A DNA stretch of 64,000 bases, taken from NCBI GenBank assembly GCA_009869945.1, contig WIXG01000041.1, positions 1 through 64,000 on the forward strand, read 5' to 3'. Position 1 is the stretch's first letter; the number at the start of each line of letters is the position of its first letter. Shown in pieces: positions 34,001 through 49,000 of the stretch. The notes beneath the pieces are model-generated. The model had not been told where the DNA came from. It saw nothing but the letters and a program-made list of their open reading frames with translations, and searched no databases. The stretch is from Mesaphorura yosii. Taxonomy: Eukaryota > Arthropoda > Collembola > Poduromorpha > Tullbergiidae. The position numbers and the translations under genes are program-made.

Positions 34001-37000
34001 CACGCTTCGCCGTATACCGTACTGCTCCCAGCACAGGCAACTCAATTGACCTTTGCTCTAGTTCAAAGCTCACTTTGTGCTCTTGCTCTTGCTTCTTAAT
34101 TGTGTGGAATTCCGGACTGCTTTCCCTTTTCGCCCGTCATTATCGTTGTAAAGTCTCTTTTTACCACAACACGGATAAAATATTGACGGTTGAACCCGAT
34201 TTCAAGTCACAGCTAAGCTGAAAATTGGTATAAATTAGTCTTGATTCCTGAAACCACATCGCAAATGTATTTACTTTACGGCTTCGCTTCTACGTTTAAT
34301 GGCATAAATAGAAACACGGTCGGAAACGCTTCCTGTTTTCTGTCTTCCGCGTTTCGCGCCCTGGGCTCTGTGATTCATATGATATGGCTAAGGCTGCCGT
34401 ATCGATGTCAATTTGCCGATACCGTACAAACCTCGGTAATTACCCCAAAACACGAAAACGAAAACCAATGAATTCCTATGCACTAAGCACCCATTCGTTT
34501 ATTCGTAATGCGAATTATGCGGCCGCGCCGTTTGCGGCCCGTGTCTTCTGCGGCCGCGCCTTTTGCGGCCCGTGTCTTAGGCGGCCCAGCCCTCAACTGA
34601 GAACTGCACTGCAAGCTACGACTGTGACTACGAGCAAACTCAGGCAGGAAAATATTGCCTCATTTTCTTCTTGATGTAGTGCTATGCCATAATGATGACG
34701 TAATTTGTTCGTTCGTATCTCGGGGACGATCTTTCGTTTTCTTTTATTAACTCTCCTCTCTCACGCTGCTGGTGGCCAAATTACTCTGGAGGAAAAACTA
34801 GACAAATTACTTTATGACAACACCTGCGAGTAGTAATAAAGTATTCTTCGGCTTGGAATTGATATTAATTTTTTATTTCTAAGGAATCAGCACGGTTGAA
34901 AAAATGAAGAACAATAATTCTGGCCACTTGTGCGGGAATTTGTCAACTCTCGGCCTTTCCTTCCTTTCGCAGCAGTTGAGTTTGTGCACATCATTAATTT
35001 CGAAGGAGCCCTTCGCGGTTTCTTTTCTTTAGAATTAAGATCTCCCCAGAATGATGAGAATTCGCAATTTATGAAGTAAGCCCTTGTTAAGAAATGCACA
35101 ATTCGAGTACACCATTGCTATGTCTTTATGGATTCTATTGGGCTCTTCTTCTCGAACACTCGAACTGCATTCCAGGGTTATTAATTTTGATGCTGAGCTG
35201 CAGCATGAGCTTCGCATGGCATGAACAACAAATCAAGTTCGAGCCTTCATTACCACCATTACTCTTCTCTCCACTCTCCACATTTCTTCAATCTTGATCA
35301 ATTGGAAGGATTCAATTATTTTCTGGCATGCTCGCTAATAATCCTTTCGCATGACGGATGCGTGATGAACTTTCATCATTGCGTATTTGCGTTGTTTGCC
35401 ATTTCTTCGATTTTTCCTGACCCAAGTGCATTTGTCCTGCAAGCGATATGAATGACCTTTCGCAATAGCAATGCAGAACGCAGAACACAGTAGCCGTTAG
35501 CAGTGTTTCCAGGCGCCGGTAGAGAATAACGAGCAGCAGTTTGCTTCCACTTCACGTACCAAGCCGCTGCGCTTCCGAGCCGTACACTTTTATAAATGCG
35601 TTTATCAAGCTGTAATCTAACACTACCACCAAAACAGCAGCAACGGGCACAGCAAGACAAAATTTCAAATTAAATCCTAAGCCAACGCCGCTTAAGCCTA
35701 ACAATAACTCGTCCTCGTTGTGCCCGGCGCTGCACTTGGCCAGATTCCAAATTCGCAGTCACTGCTGAGCGGCTCCTCTCGCGAAATTCGTGTTCGTATC
35801 GAATGTAATAAAATAATAATGCTCTTATTTGCGCTTTCGTCATCGTGTCGAGCCTCCGCTCAGAAAGATAAAACTCGAAACTCGAACAACAATGTTTTGC
35901 TTTCGAATGCAACTTGACAGCGTCTTACGCCGTGTGCCACCCAGCCAGCTTGCAATTCTTGCTCCTGTCAGTGTCAATATTTGTGTTTCAGAATTTTGAA
36001 GAGAGCAAAAGCAATGACGGAATAACATCCTCAAAATTTCTTGCATGCTTGAACTGAACATTCGTTCCGTGCCTCGTCGTTCGGAATCATCGGGCATTGG
36101 TTAAGTCAACATGAATAAAATATTCTAAATTTAATGCGTTCAAATTTCGGAGAACGGACGTTTTCCGGATGGAGCATTGTGGCTTCCATGAACACGCGTC
36201 CCAGTGACATTCCGTTGTGGCCGGCAGTCAATTAAACCCGTGGCTGATGCTGAAGCGCCTGCTCTTGCGGTGGTGGAAGCCGTATCGGTTTAGCATTAGT
36301 TATTTACACGTGGGCAAGTAATTTGCAGAACTGGTCCGACCTTGAGTTTGCAATTGCCATTCAGATTTAGAAAGGCTGTAGGATTGGAATCATGAATGAA
36401 TAATAAAGCTGTTGTGTGCTGCGCAACGACATTGCTGTGGGATGCAAGTTGCGATGCGATGCGAAATTAAGTTATAGTACAAATATGGTTTCATTTCAAT
36501 TTCATTCGCGAACCTCCGCACCGCAGCGGGACTGCCTGCTGTATGTTGCAGATTCGAGATACCTTCTCATGGGTAGTTCAGGGGTTACGACGAGACGACG
36601 AACGGTTCCGGCTACCACGCCAAACGCGAATTAATCTCGCCATGGATTCTTATGAAATGTTAATTATTGATGTTGCGCCAATTCCCCCGTGCCTGAGCAA
36701 AACAAGATTCCTGTTGCATGGAATGAAACTATGAAGCATGTGTCTTGTGTCTTTGTGAGGGCAGAAAGCAAAGCAAAGGCGAAGGTTGGAGTCATCAAGT
36801 AAATATTAAACAGCTTCACAAGTACCATCAGCCGGATTTTATTTTAACGACCATGTCATTACAGAATGCAAATAAGTTAATTTCTCCGCCGTCTTAATCT
36901 GCAATTTGTGATGCGATGAATGAAATTGCGAAAATAAGGATGGTGTCTTTGCATGCTGTGCTGCCTGCCAAGACAAGTTTTCATTCGTAAACAGGAGGTT

Positions 37001-40000
37001 GGCTCGCTGTTTTAATATTCATTGCCCGCTTCCATTTGCAATTTGCGTGCTGTGCCGTGCTATTAACTTGGAACTTTCTTTTAAACTGTGCGTCTAAACT
37101 TCTTTCACGGGTGCAAGGCGCTGAAATTGTTCAGTCGCGCAAATGGCAAATTAGTCATTTCCTTTAGTTTCGAATTGTATTCTTGCCAGCACGTGCGAAA
37201 GCGAAAGAGAAGCCTGCGTAATTAAGTAGCTCGTGGAGGAAGTTTGCTGGCGTCAATTGTGGTTGTAAAAACGAATTCTCGCATTTCGTTTGCACTTGCA
37301 AGCTTCACTGCAAATTGCGAATTGCGAAGTAAATAAGCATGAGAAGGCGCGTGTCAATTGTTGTCGTTGTCATTCAGGACGGCAAGAAAGCCAAGTCGCC
37401 AAGCCGTTCGCTTTGATGTTGGCTGTGCTCAGCTCATTAGCAGATTAAATTCTCATTTATTTCTCACACTCGCCAGACAAATGACACGTCGTGCATGCAT
37501 GTAATGACATTATAATTATTAAAATACGACACGACACGCGTAAGCAAAAACCCGAGGTGCAGCTCATCTGTTTGATGGCTTTGCGTATTGTCTTCTAGCA
37601 CTCTCATTTCTCATTACTCAAGAGGAGGAGGCATGACGTGCGGAACCTATGACAGAGTCCCTCCAGCGTAAATCCTTCTGCCAAAATCCCTCCGTCAGAA
37701 TCCCTGCGATAGAATCCATCCACGACAAAATCCCTCCAATAATAAGTAAAGAATAAGGCTTCAGATTAACGTGATTATGGTTTGTCACGATTTCGAAATA
37801 AGAACCCTCAAAGCCGAGTTCAGTCATCATCATTGGTCACTGGACTCACTGTTGAGCTTGAAGAATTAAACATTTCTAAGTCTGTATTTGAAAATACGGC
37901 ATGTTTCAATTACAATTTAAACACATTTTATGCAAGTGTCCGCTAACCGAGTTCAGAGGCACATCCCTACGTGCCTTCCCTCCTACCCTTAAAGCTTACT
38001 CGTTCTGTGGGATTTCGTTGTGGAGGGATTTCGTCGTGGAGGGATTTCGTCGTGGAGGGATTTCGTCGCAGGGATTCTGACGGAGGGATTTTGTCGTGCT
38101 ACAGACGTCCGAGAAGGTTTCTCACTTGTAATTTAATTCTCGAACCATGAGTGGCGAATTCGCGAATCGTGTTTGCACTTGGGAATACAACCGAACACCG
38201 AACACGGCGCATTCGATAAATTGCTGCAGTGCTTTGTTGTCACTCGCGCGTGTAAACATTCTTCCGTCGTCCAATTCTTACTAATGACTGCTTTTCTCTT
38301 ATTTTTACGTGTGCGTCCAATTGCAGGATCCGAGATGCCAAGATCCAGATCGCTTTATGGATCGTCATCTTCACTACCCGCAGGCGACTGACTCCATTCT
38401 CTGCATGGGCGTTCGAAATATCTGCGATGACGAAATCATTGCCGTCGCCCAGGTCGTCAACAAGAACCCGGCCGTGAATTTTGGCTGTTTCACGCCGGAC
38501 GATGAGAAGGTGAGCCATTCTTGTCTTTATGTTATTTCATTTTACTCACTGGTGTGAGTGAATTAAATCGTTTGAATTAAAATCTGAATTATAAGTAGGC
38601 TCTTGCGAATTTCGATTATTCGAAATAATCAGCAAGTGCTGTCCCGCCAGACTCGTAAATTGCATGCGCCTCAATTCTATCTGCAGAACTTCACTCATTG
38701 GAAACCTTTAAAGTGGGTTTGTTCATCAGATTCGAGAATCATTTTACCTAATGACCAAATTTTGAGTAGGCCATACTGATAAATACAGAACTGAATTAGG
38801 CAAGTAGACTTTCGATCCAGATGGCCGAAAACTGAGAAGGCGTCCATCCATTGGCCGGCGTCCCTATAAATTAAAATCAAATCGGCAGATTTGTATCAGT
38901 CTGATTTTGATGTCCAAATATTAAAGCCAGGTTCCAAATTTCTCTTTCAAAATAAAGTTTACGTTCTGTTGGGCTTTGGGCACGAGAAAAGTTTCTTCCC
39001 TTTCTGTACCTTTTCGCCGTTGGTCCAAATAGCAAAACAAAAACAGTCTTCATATTTTCCTTCCGATGCAAAATTATTCCGACAGGTTTAATTAAGAAGC
39101 TTGTTTTGGAGGTTCTCGTTCAAACCAAGTCCCAGGCATCTTCAAACTTGTCATCAAGCTAAACTTTCACCTTTTGCTTTTCGATGGCAGCCCCCATTAT
39201 TCCAGCTGGCACTAATAACTTACGTCTTACGCATGTCGTGCTCTTGCTCCAAACGGGATTAAGATATTGTGCACTAATCCGCGTTTTTGTATGCTACAGT
39301 TGCTCGAAACGTACTTGCAATTTGTGAGCATCGCGTTGACGAACGCTCAGATCATGGAAGCTACCCGTCGTGAGTACGAGAGAAATCAGGTATGAAATCC
39401 CTCGCATCTGCTTTCACTTTCTGCTTGGCGCTATTCATAGCAATCTAAGAAGAACTTCATTATGCGGAGCGAGTATCTTGCTCCAGGCAGTTTTCAGTCT
39501 GTTTCATCGCGTTTGCCTTTTCGTTCTTCGTTCCAAGCAGTTTTTAACACAGAAAACGTGAATGTGAATAAATCGCCACTTAATTTTGTTTCCTGCAACG
39601 TGCCAGGCAAAATGTAACGCGGGCAATCAAGTAAATGCGAGCTATAAAATCGCAGCGTGCGTGCGCGTGCGGGCATGCATGCATTCACATTCAGCATGGT
39701 GCGCTGATCCAGCTCGCCATTTTATTTATTGGAATGTGTTGATTCTTGAGCTCCGGCCGCAGCTCAGCGACCGAGAATAAACGATCACGACTTCCAGTGC
39801 GCTCTTCCCTGTGCTGTGGCTCGTAAACATGCATTCACATTATCTGAGGAAAAATATTCATGGCAGCCCAGCCGCCAGTGCAGTGACTTGCTAGGCTATC
39901 ACCATCGCATTCGCACAACAATAGCGAGACTGTTGAGATAAAAACGCGCAGTGTGCATCCTTTCACGAGTCGCGAGTGGTAAAGCTGCGCTGTGTTGCGT

Positions 40001-43000
40001 TGCGTTGCGTGCGTTGAAGATATTTGTAAAAATTTGCAAGAGGAATGGCAGGCGGAGAGGACTTTCTCGTCCCGTGGCTTAACCGACTGAGACTGAGTAT
40101 GAGAAGAGACTTTTCCTAATCCATATAATACATTACTCGTACCTTGTTGTACGACGTACTTATTCAGTTCGCGATACGTGAGCGAGCGAGGGAGCTTTTT
40201 AACCTAAATATGTCTTGGCTGCAGCAAAGTAAAAAGAGAGAGTACAAAGTTGGAAAAAGTCCGTCCACAGTTTGACGTCTTACTTTCTCCGTACACTACA
40301 CTGTACTACACTGTGCTATTGCCATGCTATAAATTATCCTACGAAATGAGTTGAGAATTCAGTTTCACAATTCTGCGCCGCGCCGCGCAAAAGATTGACT
40401 GAGTCCGGAATGAACTCGACACAAAACTCCTACACACAGACACAGACGACTCGCCCGCGCGTTCACGTAATTTTTAATCACGCTTATATTGATAAACACT
40501 GAACGCCTGATGATGTCATCGCCTGGCTGGCTCACGCTCACGGTGCTTGATGAAAAATTTTCGTTTACGAGTTGCAAATTGAATAATAAATAGCCCACGC
40601 TTGCAATTCGTGATTTTTCGCAAGTGTGAACAGACAAATTGACATTTCACTCAAAAGGGCAGCAGCAGCAGTGCTTCATTTACACACCTGTCAACCACAC
40701 AACCAGATTAACACATCGGTGAGAATCTGTAGACTCATGTTGCAGGTTTGAATGGAACGTGCAAACGTGCGACGCTTCCCAGTTCTCCGAATTTAGGAGT
40801 TCAGGGGTTCAGGTACCATTTAGGTTGGCTTAGTTTCTTAGAATTCAATCCAGCAGACACGGGTCTCATTCGATCTGCCCGTCAGTCTTTATTCACTCAA
40901 GCAGAATTCCCGTGAGCCAGATAAGGCGTCATTAAATAATCATGACGGGAAAGAATGTGACTTATCGTAAGGAAGTCAATTTATGCTTACTGCACTGCAC
41001 TGTCCCGGTGTAGAAGCACAAGCAGAAATAGATGAACTCATTCTTCTTCGTACAGAATCGTAGATGCAGCAGATGTCTAACTTATTTATAGCGCCATGTA
41101 ATGCCATCATTGACCCGTGTTCTTGTCCCGTAGCTGGACGGACGTAAAATCTGTTCGAAAAGCTCAACTCATGCATCGCTGTCCAATTTAAAGGCAAAAT
41201 TCATGGTCATTGTCATCAGAGAATGGCTTTCATTCATAATTCAGCGCGACCTGTCCTGTCTCTTCGAATTCAAATCCTCTGTCTGCCTGCCTGCAGGTGC
41301 AGACAGAAGAGAAACCGACATGTAGATTTCATTAAGCACTCGATTAACGTTGCTTGTGCTCATCTCGCACTTAATTCCCATGCATTGTTACTGCTAAGGA
41401 CTCAATAATAAACGCGGTTCCGCGTGCATTGCAGAGAGACACAAAATAAACCGCTGCGATAAACACAAATCCACTTAGTCATGTTCACAGCACAGTACGC
41501 AATGCGCCGCTCGCTGACTGCTGACGCTGATGATGATGATTATTTTATAACCGCAGAATCTGCTTGAAGTCGTCCACGACTTGTTTGAGGAGCAGACATC
41601 GCTGGAGAAAGTGATTCTCAAGATAATGCAACGAGCACAGAGACTTCTCAAGTGCGAGAAAGCCGCCGTGTTGTTATTGGATGAGAATTCCAGTCAGGTA
41701 ATGCGATCGCATCATCATATCATTACAGCGCCCCACCGCGAGTGTAAGATTTCTGCAATATACGAACAAAAACTTTGCACATGCCGTAAATTTCAAGCCC
41801 AGGCAACGAAAAAATTATGCATTTGGCTTCCTCTTTATATTTTATGAGCACACTCTTTCACTTATGCTCTCCCGTTCACTTCATCTCTTTCTCCGGCCCG
41901 TTCCATGCAGTACTATTATTATTCAACCACGTCTTGGGCTTCGGTTTCATATTTCGTAGGGATCCAGGTTTCTATTTCTTCTTTTCCCTCTTTTCTCGGA
42001 AAGTGAATCTGCTCACATTTTTCTCCTGATTTCACTTGCTCATTTACCGTTTCATTTTCCGTTGCCGGCTAATTTCTGCTCTCCTCGAAAACAGAAGTTA
42101 GCAACTGAGCCCGAGCCTGCAATTACACGAAATTAATTTGACTCGTCGTACAAAATTGCAGAGTAACTCAGAAATATGAGAGTGACCATAACGAGAATGA
42201 GGAACACGCGCGGATTATTAACATATCCTGCGCGAGCAAATAATTAAAGGAGTATTTTTTCAGGATTTTGTATTCTCGAAATTGTTTGAGCTGAATTCGC
42301 CGGTTAATGGACATCACAAGCCAGACGCTTCTTCTTCGACCGACGGCACCGAGTCGCCGCCGCCAAGGTAAAAAGCTCGTGTCTCTAGAAAAGAGACAAC
42401 CCAGAGCCAGTTTTCAACGCAAACGAATGAATTGTTTTTCACAGCTTTCTGTGCACACTGAAGCCTGGCGAGGGGAAAATCTCGTGCAACATTCTGAAAC
42501 TGGCGGAGCAAGTGGCCGGGTCGGGTGAGGTCATCAATATTGCTGAGATGGTCGAAGTGGAACGTGGCTCGAATGGAAATCTGCGCTCTCTGCTCGCAAT
42601 GCCGATTCGAAACCGACATTCTGAAATTATCGGTAAATAGTAAATACAAATTTGTACTACTTGCAAATAAGGAACCAATTTTTTACAGCATGAACTGCCA
42701 ATTGAAAAATAAACGAAGCCACGCTGTCGTTGTTTGCTGCTTTAGGTGTTGCCACAATCGTGAATAAGATCAACAATCTGCCGTTCAATGATCACGACGA
42801 GCAGCTGTTTGAGGCGTTTACAATCTTCTGCGGACTGGGAATCAACAACACGATGATGTACGGCGAGCTCGAGGTTGCGATAGCCAAGCAGAAGGTTGCG
42901 ATTGAGGTAGGCTCCAGAGACCAACCAACATTTAAATTTACGATTCTTTGTCGTCTTTGTAAGTCTTCCAAGTTCAACAGCGAGACCAAGAAGGCCAAGG

Positions 43001-46000
43001 AAAATTGTTCTTTGCATACTCGTATTTTCATTGTTGTTATAGTTACTCAAATTACAAGCGACAAGTCGAGGATTTGCAATCACTTTCTCAACGCAATCTG
43101 CAGTTAAAGTAAATTTTAGTCTCTGCTCCCTCTTTCCTGCTATGAGCAAGAGCCAAGATTTGAGATTGAAAGATGTTTCGAGTCATCCACAGGATCATTC
43201 TCGGGCCGGGCTGCACATAAAGATAAAAAATAAAGTAGTTACAATAACGCAGAAAGTATCTTTATACTATTTTCACCACATTGGGAGACTCGATTGCGAA
43301 AGATTCGATTGCAATGGAAGATCAAAGGAATTTCGAACCAACGCTGTTCAACTTCTTTTTTTCCTGCTGCTGTAAGACGATCAGTATCGAAAGTGCACTT
43401 TGGCCGTTATTATTATTTATTATTGCCATTTGCGATTGGCTTGAAATGAAAGTGATTACATTTTGAGAGATCAAATCCAGCTGAGGCTGCAGTTACTCCT
43501 GCTTCTCCTCGACTCATCTTCGATTTCGTCTTCGTCTTGGTTTCAATCCGTTCTACTTGTAAACAGGTTGCTCACTCGATGTATTCATTGCGAGACTCTT
43601 TCTTTTGATGACTTGAATTTTAATGGAAGGCGACGACAGATGAATGAATTTTGCCCCTCTAATTTATATCTTCCACGGACGGCAAAGTTTATCCTTGAAT
43701 GCAGACTGACCGTTCTTTTTCTATTTGGCAGGTGCTCTCTTATCATGCAACTGCGTCGGTTAAAGACATGGAGGTCCTGATGGTGAGTCCCAGCTTTCCC
43801 AGATAAAATCTTGACCGGATTCAATTGCAATTGACATGTCACTTTTCGCACTTCGAAGTCGACGTTCGAACTGAAATTCAGTTCACTGAGTTTCAGAGCA
43901 GTTTCAGAATCTTTCAGATTCAATCAGGCGCGATAAACACATCACAAGTCGGGTCCGGTTTTGAGTTGTCGAGGCGGTGTGGAGTCAATTGAGTGTGCAT
44001 AACATGCGAATATGTGAGAAAAGAATTGTTGCAGCACTGCAGCACACATGCTGAAAGAAAAAGAAATCTCATATTTCCGAATTCCGATTCAATGCCACAA
44101 ACATACTTTACAACGAGTGTCCGTCCGAATGCGAGATAAAACATCTTGAGAAGTCCATCTTCCATCGAAAAATAGAAAAATATCCGTAGAATTGTAAAGA
44201 AATGCACGGCGCGACTGCGTGACCTCTGTACGCGGTGATTCTCTATGTTTGATCTATTTTTGCACCTTTTACGTAGAACTTCTACTTATACGTACTCCGT
44301 TCATTTTTGTGACAGACAATAATGTAAAGAAATGCCCGGGTCTGACTCCCATTATCTTCTGCCCTCCGCACCAGCTGGTCAGTGTCATAATGCTCTGAGT
44401 CCATTTCCAGCGAATCCTCGTCGCAGACGAAAAGACAAAAGGCTGCGTGTGAGCAGGAGCACATAAAGTCGTACGCGCGCTAATAAAAGAACCGTTTGCA
44501 AATTGTCAGCTCATAAAAAGTATCGTCAGCTCAGTGACGTCATTCCAGAATAATTCGCAAGTTTGAATTCTAGGATGAATTCCGAAATAATTTGTCTTAC
44601 GTGAAGCGCGTGGAATGCACAATGCAAACTGCGCAAAGTTTGATTCATTAACATTTCCAGCCCCTCGTATTATTACAGCCAAATTCATGCTTCAGCTGTC
44701 AGACTCAATGCCGGAGCTCGAAACTTTTCGCCAATGCCAATAAATGTTAATAAGGAATTTACAATTCTCCGCCCAGACTCCAGACGTCTGGAATGCACGA
44801 GAGCACGAGCACGGCCCGTGCCGTGCTCGTACACGTATTTTGCATTTCAAAGTTAAATCTCCGGTATTCAAATTAGGCGAGAAAACTTGTTAAGGAAGAA
44901 GAGCTTACACGTGAAACAAAATTTGCCAAGATGGGCAACGAAGGTGAAAGGCAGGCAAAAGTTGTAAAGTTGATTTCTTATTCCTTGGATGAATTTAATT
45001 TTCATCTTCGTCATCGCCTGCCTACCTGTTTCATCATCATCGTCATAGTCTTTCGAATCTTTCTCAATAGCATATAGCAAGATGGTGATGAAATACGTTC
45101 GTACATGAATCCATGTTCATGTACGACGCACGGCCGGGACAAAATTCTTGATAAATTTTAGTAATCTATGTCTTCGGATGATCAAATGAACAGCGGCAGC
45201 ATACTTCAGCTGCGAACAGGAAATACGTCTCGTCAATCGCGAGTCGCAACATTTTATGAGGCTCGGAGGGACGGACGACTCGAAACGTACCGTGACTTTC
45301 TTGTACAATTCTCCTGATGGGTACGCGGATGCATCTTGCAAACGTGCATCGCAGCAAGACGTCTTGCACGTGTTGTGTTGTGGTTGCCGGATCTTGGACA
45401 AATTGAATTTATCTTGAAGCCATACGACGTAATCGAATCTTGTCATACTGCACTCGTTGACCTGCCCCACTCGCGCCCGCTCGGCGCGACACGCTTCACT
45501 CCCCGTAGTGTTTTGGTTTGAGGTGGTCACGCTGTTGGTTGCCGCTTTGCTTCGTTGGATGATCCTATTTTCTTTGAATTGACCAATCTTTGTTTGAATC
45601 CTGTCTCAATCTGGTTAAATCCAGCTGAGATCGTAATGCGGGCTCGATGAGTTACAGATTACAATACAAAATGAAAGAAAGTATTTGTTGTGGACAGATC
45701 CGATTAAATTCTGCTTGCCTTCAAAAAATTTCCGGCGGCAATCCAAAACACGAGGATCAAACAATGGGATGAGAGGGCTTTTCCTCCGTGTCTGTTGCTT
45801 GTACGTCAAACACGTAGCGTAAACATCTCAAACCCAAAGTACGACAGTGCGACATTTCTTTGCGGACTGCAATAAAATGTGTATTAAGGTTTATGGGTTT
45901 TTGATGGGAGAATAATCCCTAGTCCTCTTCAGCCCTTTTGGGTTCCGGAATGAATTTCGATTTTTGTGTGTCATTTCATGCAGGTTTGCGATGTGCCAAA

Positions 46001-49000
46001 CGCGGACGAGTGGGAACTCTGCTCTCTCTCCTTCGACGACTTCTCTCTGGACCGTGATCAGATGGTCTTGGCTGCGCTACGTATGTTTATGGACTTGGGA
46101 CTCATGGCGCACTTCAAAATCGACTATGGAGTAAGCAAACTCTGTCTGCATTGCCATTAATCAAATTACGGCCTATTTATAACTCGGGGCTTGTGAATGC
46201 ACAAAACTGTACGCTCGCGTCGCCTCAGATTGTTCAGAGTTCACTATCCATAATGACCTGTTTGTTTATCATTAATTTTTGCGCCCTTCCTTTGGCACCA
46301 GTGCAAATTTCTCAATCAGACACATTTCGCATTTCACACATTAATTTACGTCTATTTGCATTCCAGACGCTGTGTCGGTGGCTGCTGACGGTCCAAAGAA
46401 ATTACCGCGATGTACCATGTAAGTCCAGCGTCATCAAAGCACAAAGCAGTCGAATTTTTTTTTCATCTCGCGTTCTCTTCTGCTTCTGCTGGTTCGTAGA
46501 TCATAACTGGAGACATGCTTTCAATGTGGCCCAAGTGATGTTTGCAATTCTCACGGTAATTGGATTCTTTGTCCTCCACAAACTATTACACAGCATGCGC
46601 TAGACCTCGGACTGCTAATTACCCTTCATGCCCGCTCGATTTTGGTCCACCATATAAATTGTAAATTGAGCCTATCGCGAGATTCTTTGTTCGCTACCAC
46701 AAACTTAATTTACATATTCACCAATGTGCACGTAATTCGGCGTGTTCGCTGCTTGTGGGCTCTGCATTAAAAATGCGAAACTCAGCCGCCCCAAAGTCTG
46801 CAGTCTGTAGGTTCGGAGCAGTAAATTTCAAAGTTAATGAAAAAGATGCCAATTAAGAGCGAAGCAAATCCCTCATCTCCCTTTCAGTTCTGTCGTAATT
46901 TATACACCGACCGAGTTGAGATATCCTCCTCGCTCGCTCCTACTCGTTCGTTATACGCACTTACTATAATTAATATACGGCAGAACGAAAAGCGAATTGC
47001 GGCCGCGGCGATATTGTTTCTCCTTTTCATCGAATTTGTTTGATATTTGATAGAGTTGCGAAATGAAAGACACCTTCAACGAGGTTGAGGTATTCGCCAT
47101 GTTTGTGGCCTGCCTCTGCCACGACCTGGACCACCGTGGAACCAACAACTCATTCCAAGCCAAGTAAGTGGGAAAATTCCGACGGATACGCCAGCCCAGT
47201 GCAAGATTGAATGCGGAGGCAATTTTGTACTATTTTGCTTCCTGAATTGTGCGCCATGCTTTTCATTTTCCTCCTACGCCTCCACGCGAGGAACGAGCGA
47301 TAGCGTTCGATTCGGTTTCAAATATTAATATTCGTCGGGATAAGATTTCTCGTTTCGGACGGTTTATTTTCCCAAGCCAAGCCAAGCACACTTGTTTACG
47401 GCGTTCTCATAAAATGTGCTTGGCTCACGGGTCCGCTCCTTTGTGGCTGGATCGGATTGCAGCCAATTGTTCGCATATGGCGTGCGAAAGCCTCGAAAGT
47501 TTTAGCAGGCAAAAGTTGAGACAAACCTAACTCCTTCGACTCTTTCTCACGTGTTGCAGGACTGGCTCGGCCCTGGCGCTTCTGTACGGCACTCAGAACA
47601 CGATGGAGCAGCACCATTTTAACCATTCTGTCATGATCATGAACACCGAGGTAACAACACGAAAGTTGGAACTCATGAAACGTGCACTTTACTGAGTAAT
47701 TTGTCAATTGCTTTATTCTTATTCGCTGAATTCCGTCTTTCCTTGCAGGGTCACAACATTTTCGCGACGTTGTCGTCCGAGCACTATTCGAAAGTAATGC
47801 TCATTCTGAAGGAATGCATTCTGGCGACCGATCTGAGCATCTACTTCCAGTACGTACGAACTTGCGCTATGCTCCGAGAAGTAAAAGTTGCCACAATTTA
47901 GAAGTCTAGCTCATTCAGTATAATAGGCATTCGATTTCCGTTGGGACAGGCTGAAAATAATTTCTATTTCTTTCAAGTGGGTCAAAACTTCTTAGCAAAG
48001 TGGTTACAACTATAAGCCACAGTTTATGAGTAGGCGACCCACAAATACGTAAAAGTGGCTTGAAGGGACTGTCTCGCGGGGATTTCATTTTTTCTACGTC
48101 ACTCCAGACTCGCAGAGTTTTAATGCTGCACATAAATATGCATAGAATATAAATATGCTTTGTGTTGCAGGAGACGGTTGATCTTCTTCGATCTGGTTGA
48201 AAACAGAAACTACAGCTGGGAGGACGAGGAGCAGCGTCTCGTGCTCCGCTCCATGTTGATGACGGCCTCTGACCTCGCCGCGTGCACAAAGCCGTGGTCC
48301 GTCCAGAAGCGGGTTGCCGAGCTCGTAACTGCCGAGTTCTTCGCACAGGTTAGTACAAACCGGGCTAGGCTGGAGCAGCTCCGCGTCTGCTCATAACTTT
48401 AGTAATTAATTCCACCATTGCGCGTCCACAGCTACATTTAATTCCTGTGGCTTTCGGCACATGTCACCTGCACGTGCATTTCATGCCCCAAAACAGCTTT
48501 GTAATGAATACCACATTAGGATCATTGCAAATCTCATCACCGTGCTATTACGCCACATTAAAGCTTCGCGACGCAAAAGCAAATCTTAGCAGATTTAAAA
48601 TCCCAGTTCGCAGCACATTTTGAAAAAGTTTGCACACAAAAATTGAAAGGAAGCTCGTCTATAGTTGTTTAGGGTTTACGCATTTACGCTACTGAAAACG
48701 ATCTTCCTTTGAAGAGATTCTGATCTCTGTTCGTCTGTCTACTCCACATGGAACCGCATTATGTTTGCAGAGGATTTACGGCAAAATTCGCTAAATCCCT
48801 CAGCATACATGAGTCGAGTATCAGTCACAGAGCCTCAGTCACAGGCACGGCGCACTACGCTGAGTTATGTGAATGTTAATACATGTGACATTGTCAGCTT
48901 TATTAAATGTAAACATTCCTCGAGCGCAGCAGCGGGCTCGCGCGCGCCCGCCTAAAAAATGACGGCGCTTATCTCGTCACATTCCCAGGAATTCAGCCTG

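Larger units (their letters stand above)
33745..38326 (+). other. PDE11 intron 4, 4.6 kb
   Basis: The largest intron. It starts GTAACC and ends TTGCAG, with phase 0 at both ends. It holds a 31-bp GC-rich tandem repeat (34518-34590) and a foldback repeat (about 37650-38100). I searched it for an exon with the missing GAF-A core and found none. The other large introns (31473-33105, 39390-41556, 43783-45983, 48349-49251) show no other gene. Confidence 0.6.

Noticed and set aside
36078..36115. A stretch in PDE11 intron 4 reading Phe-Gly-Ile-Ile-Gly-His-Trp, like the missing GAF-A loop
   Set aside because: The frame stops after seven more codons without a splice donor and has a stop just upstream; the flanks do not match GAF-A.
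36541..36734. TTGCAG followed by an open frame in PDE11 intron 4
   Set aside because: No similarity to any PDE11 segment in any frame and no good donor in a matching phase.
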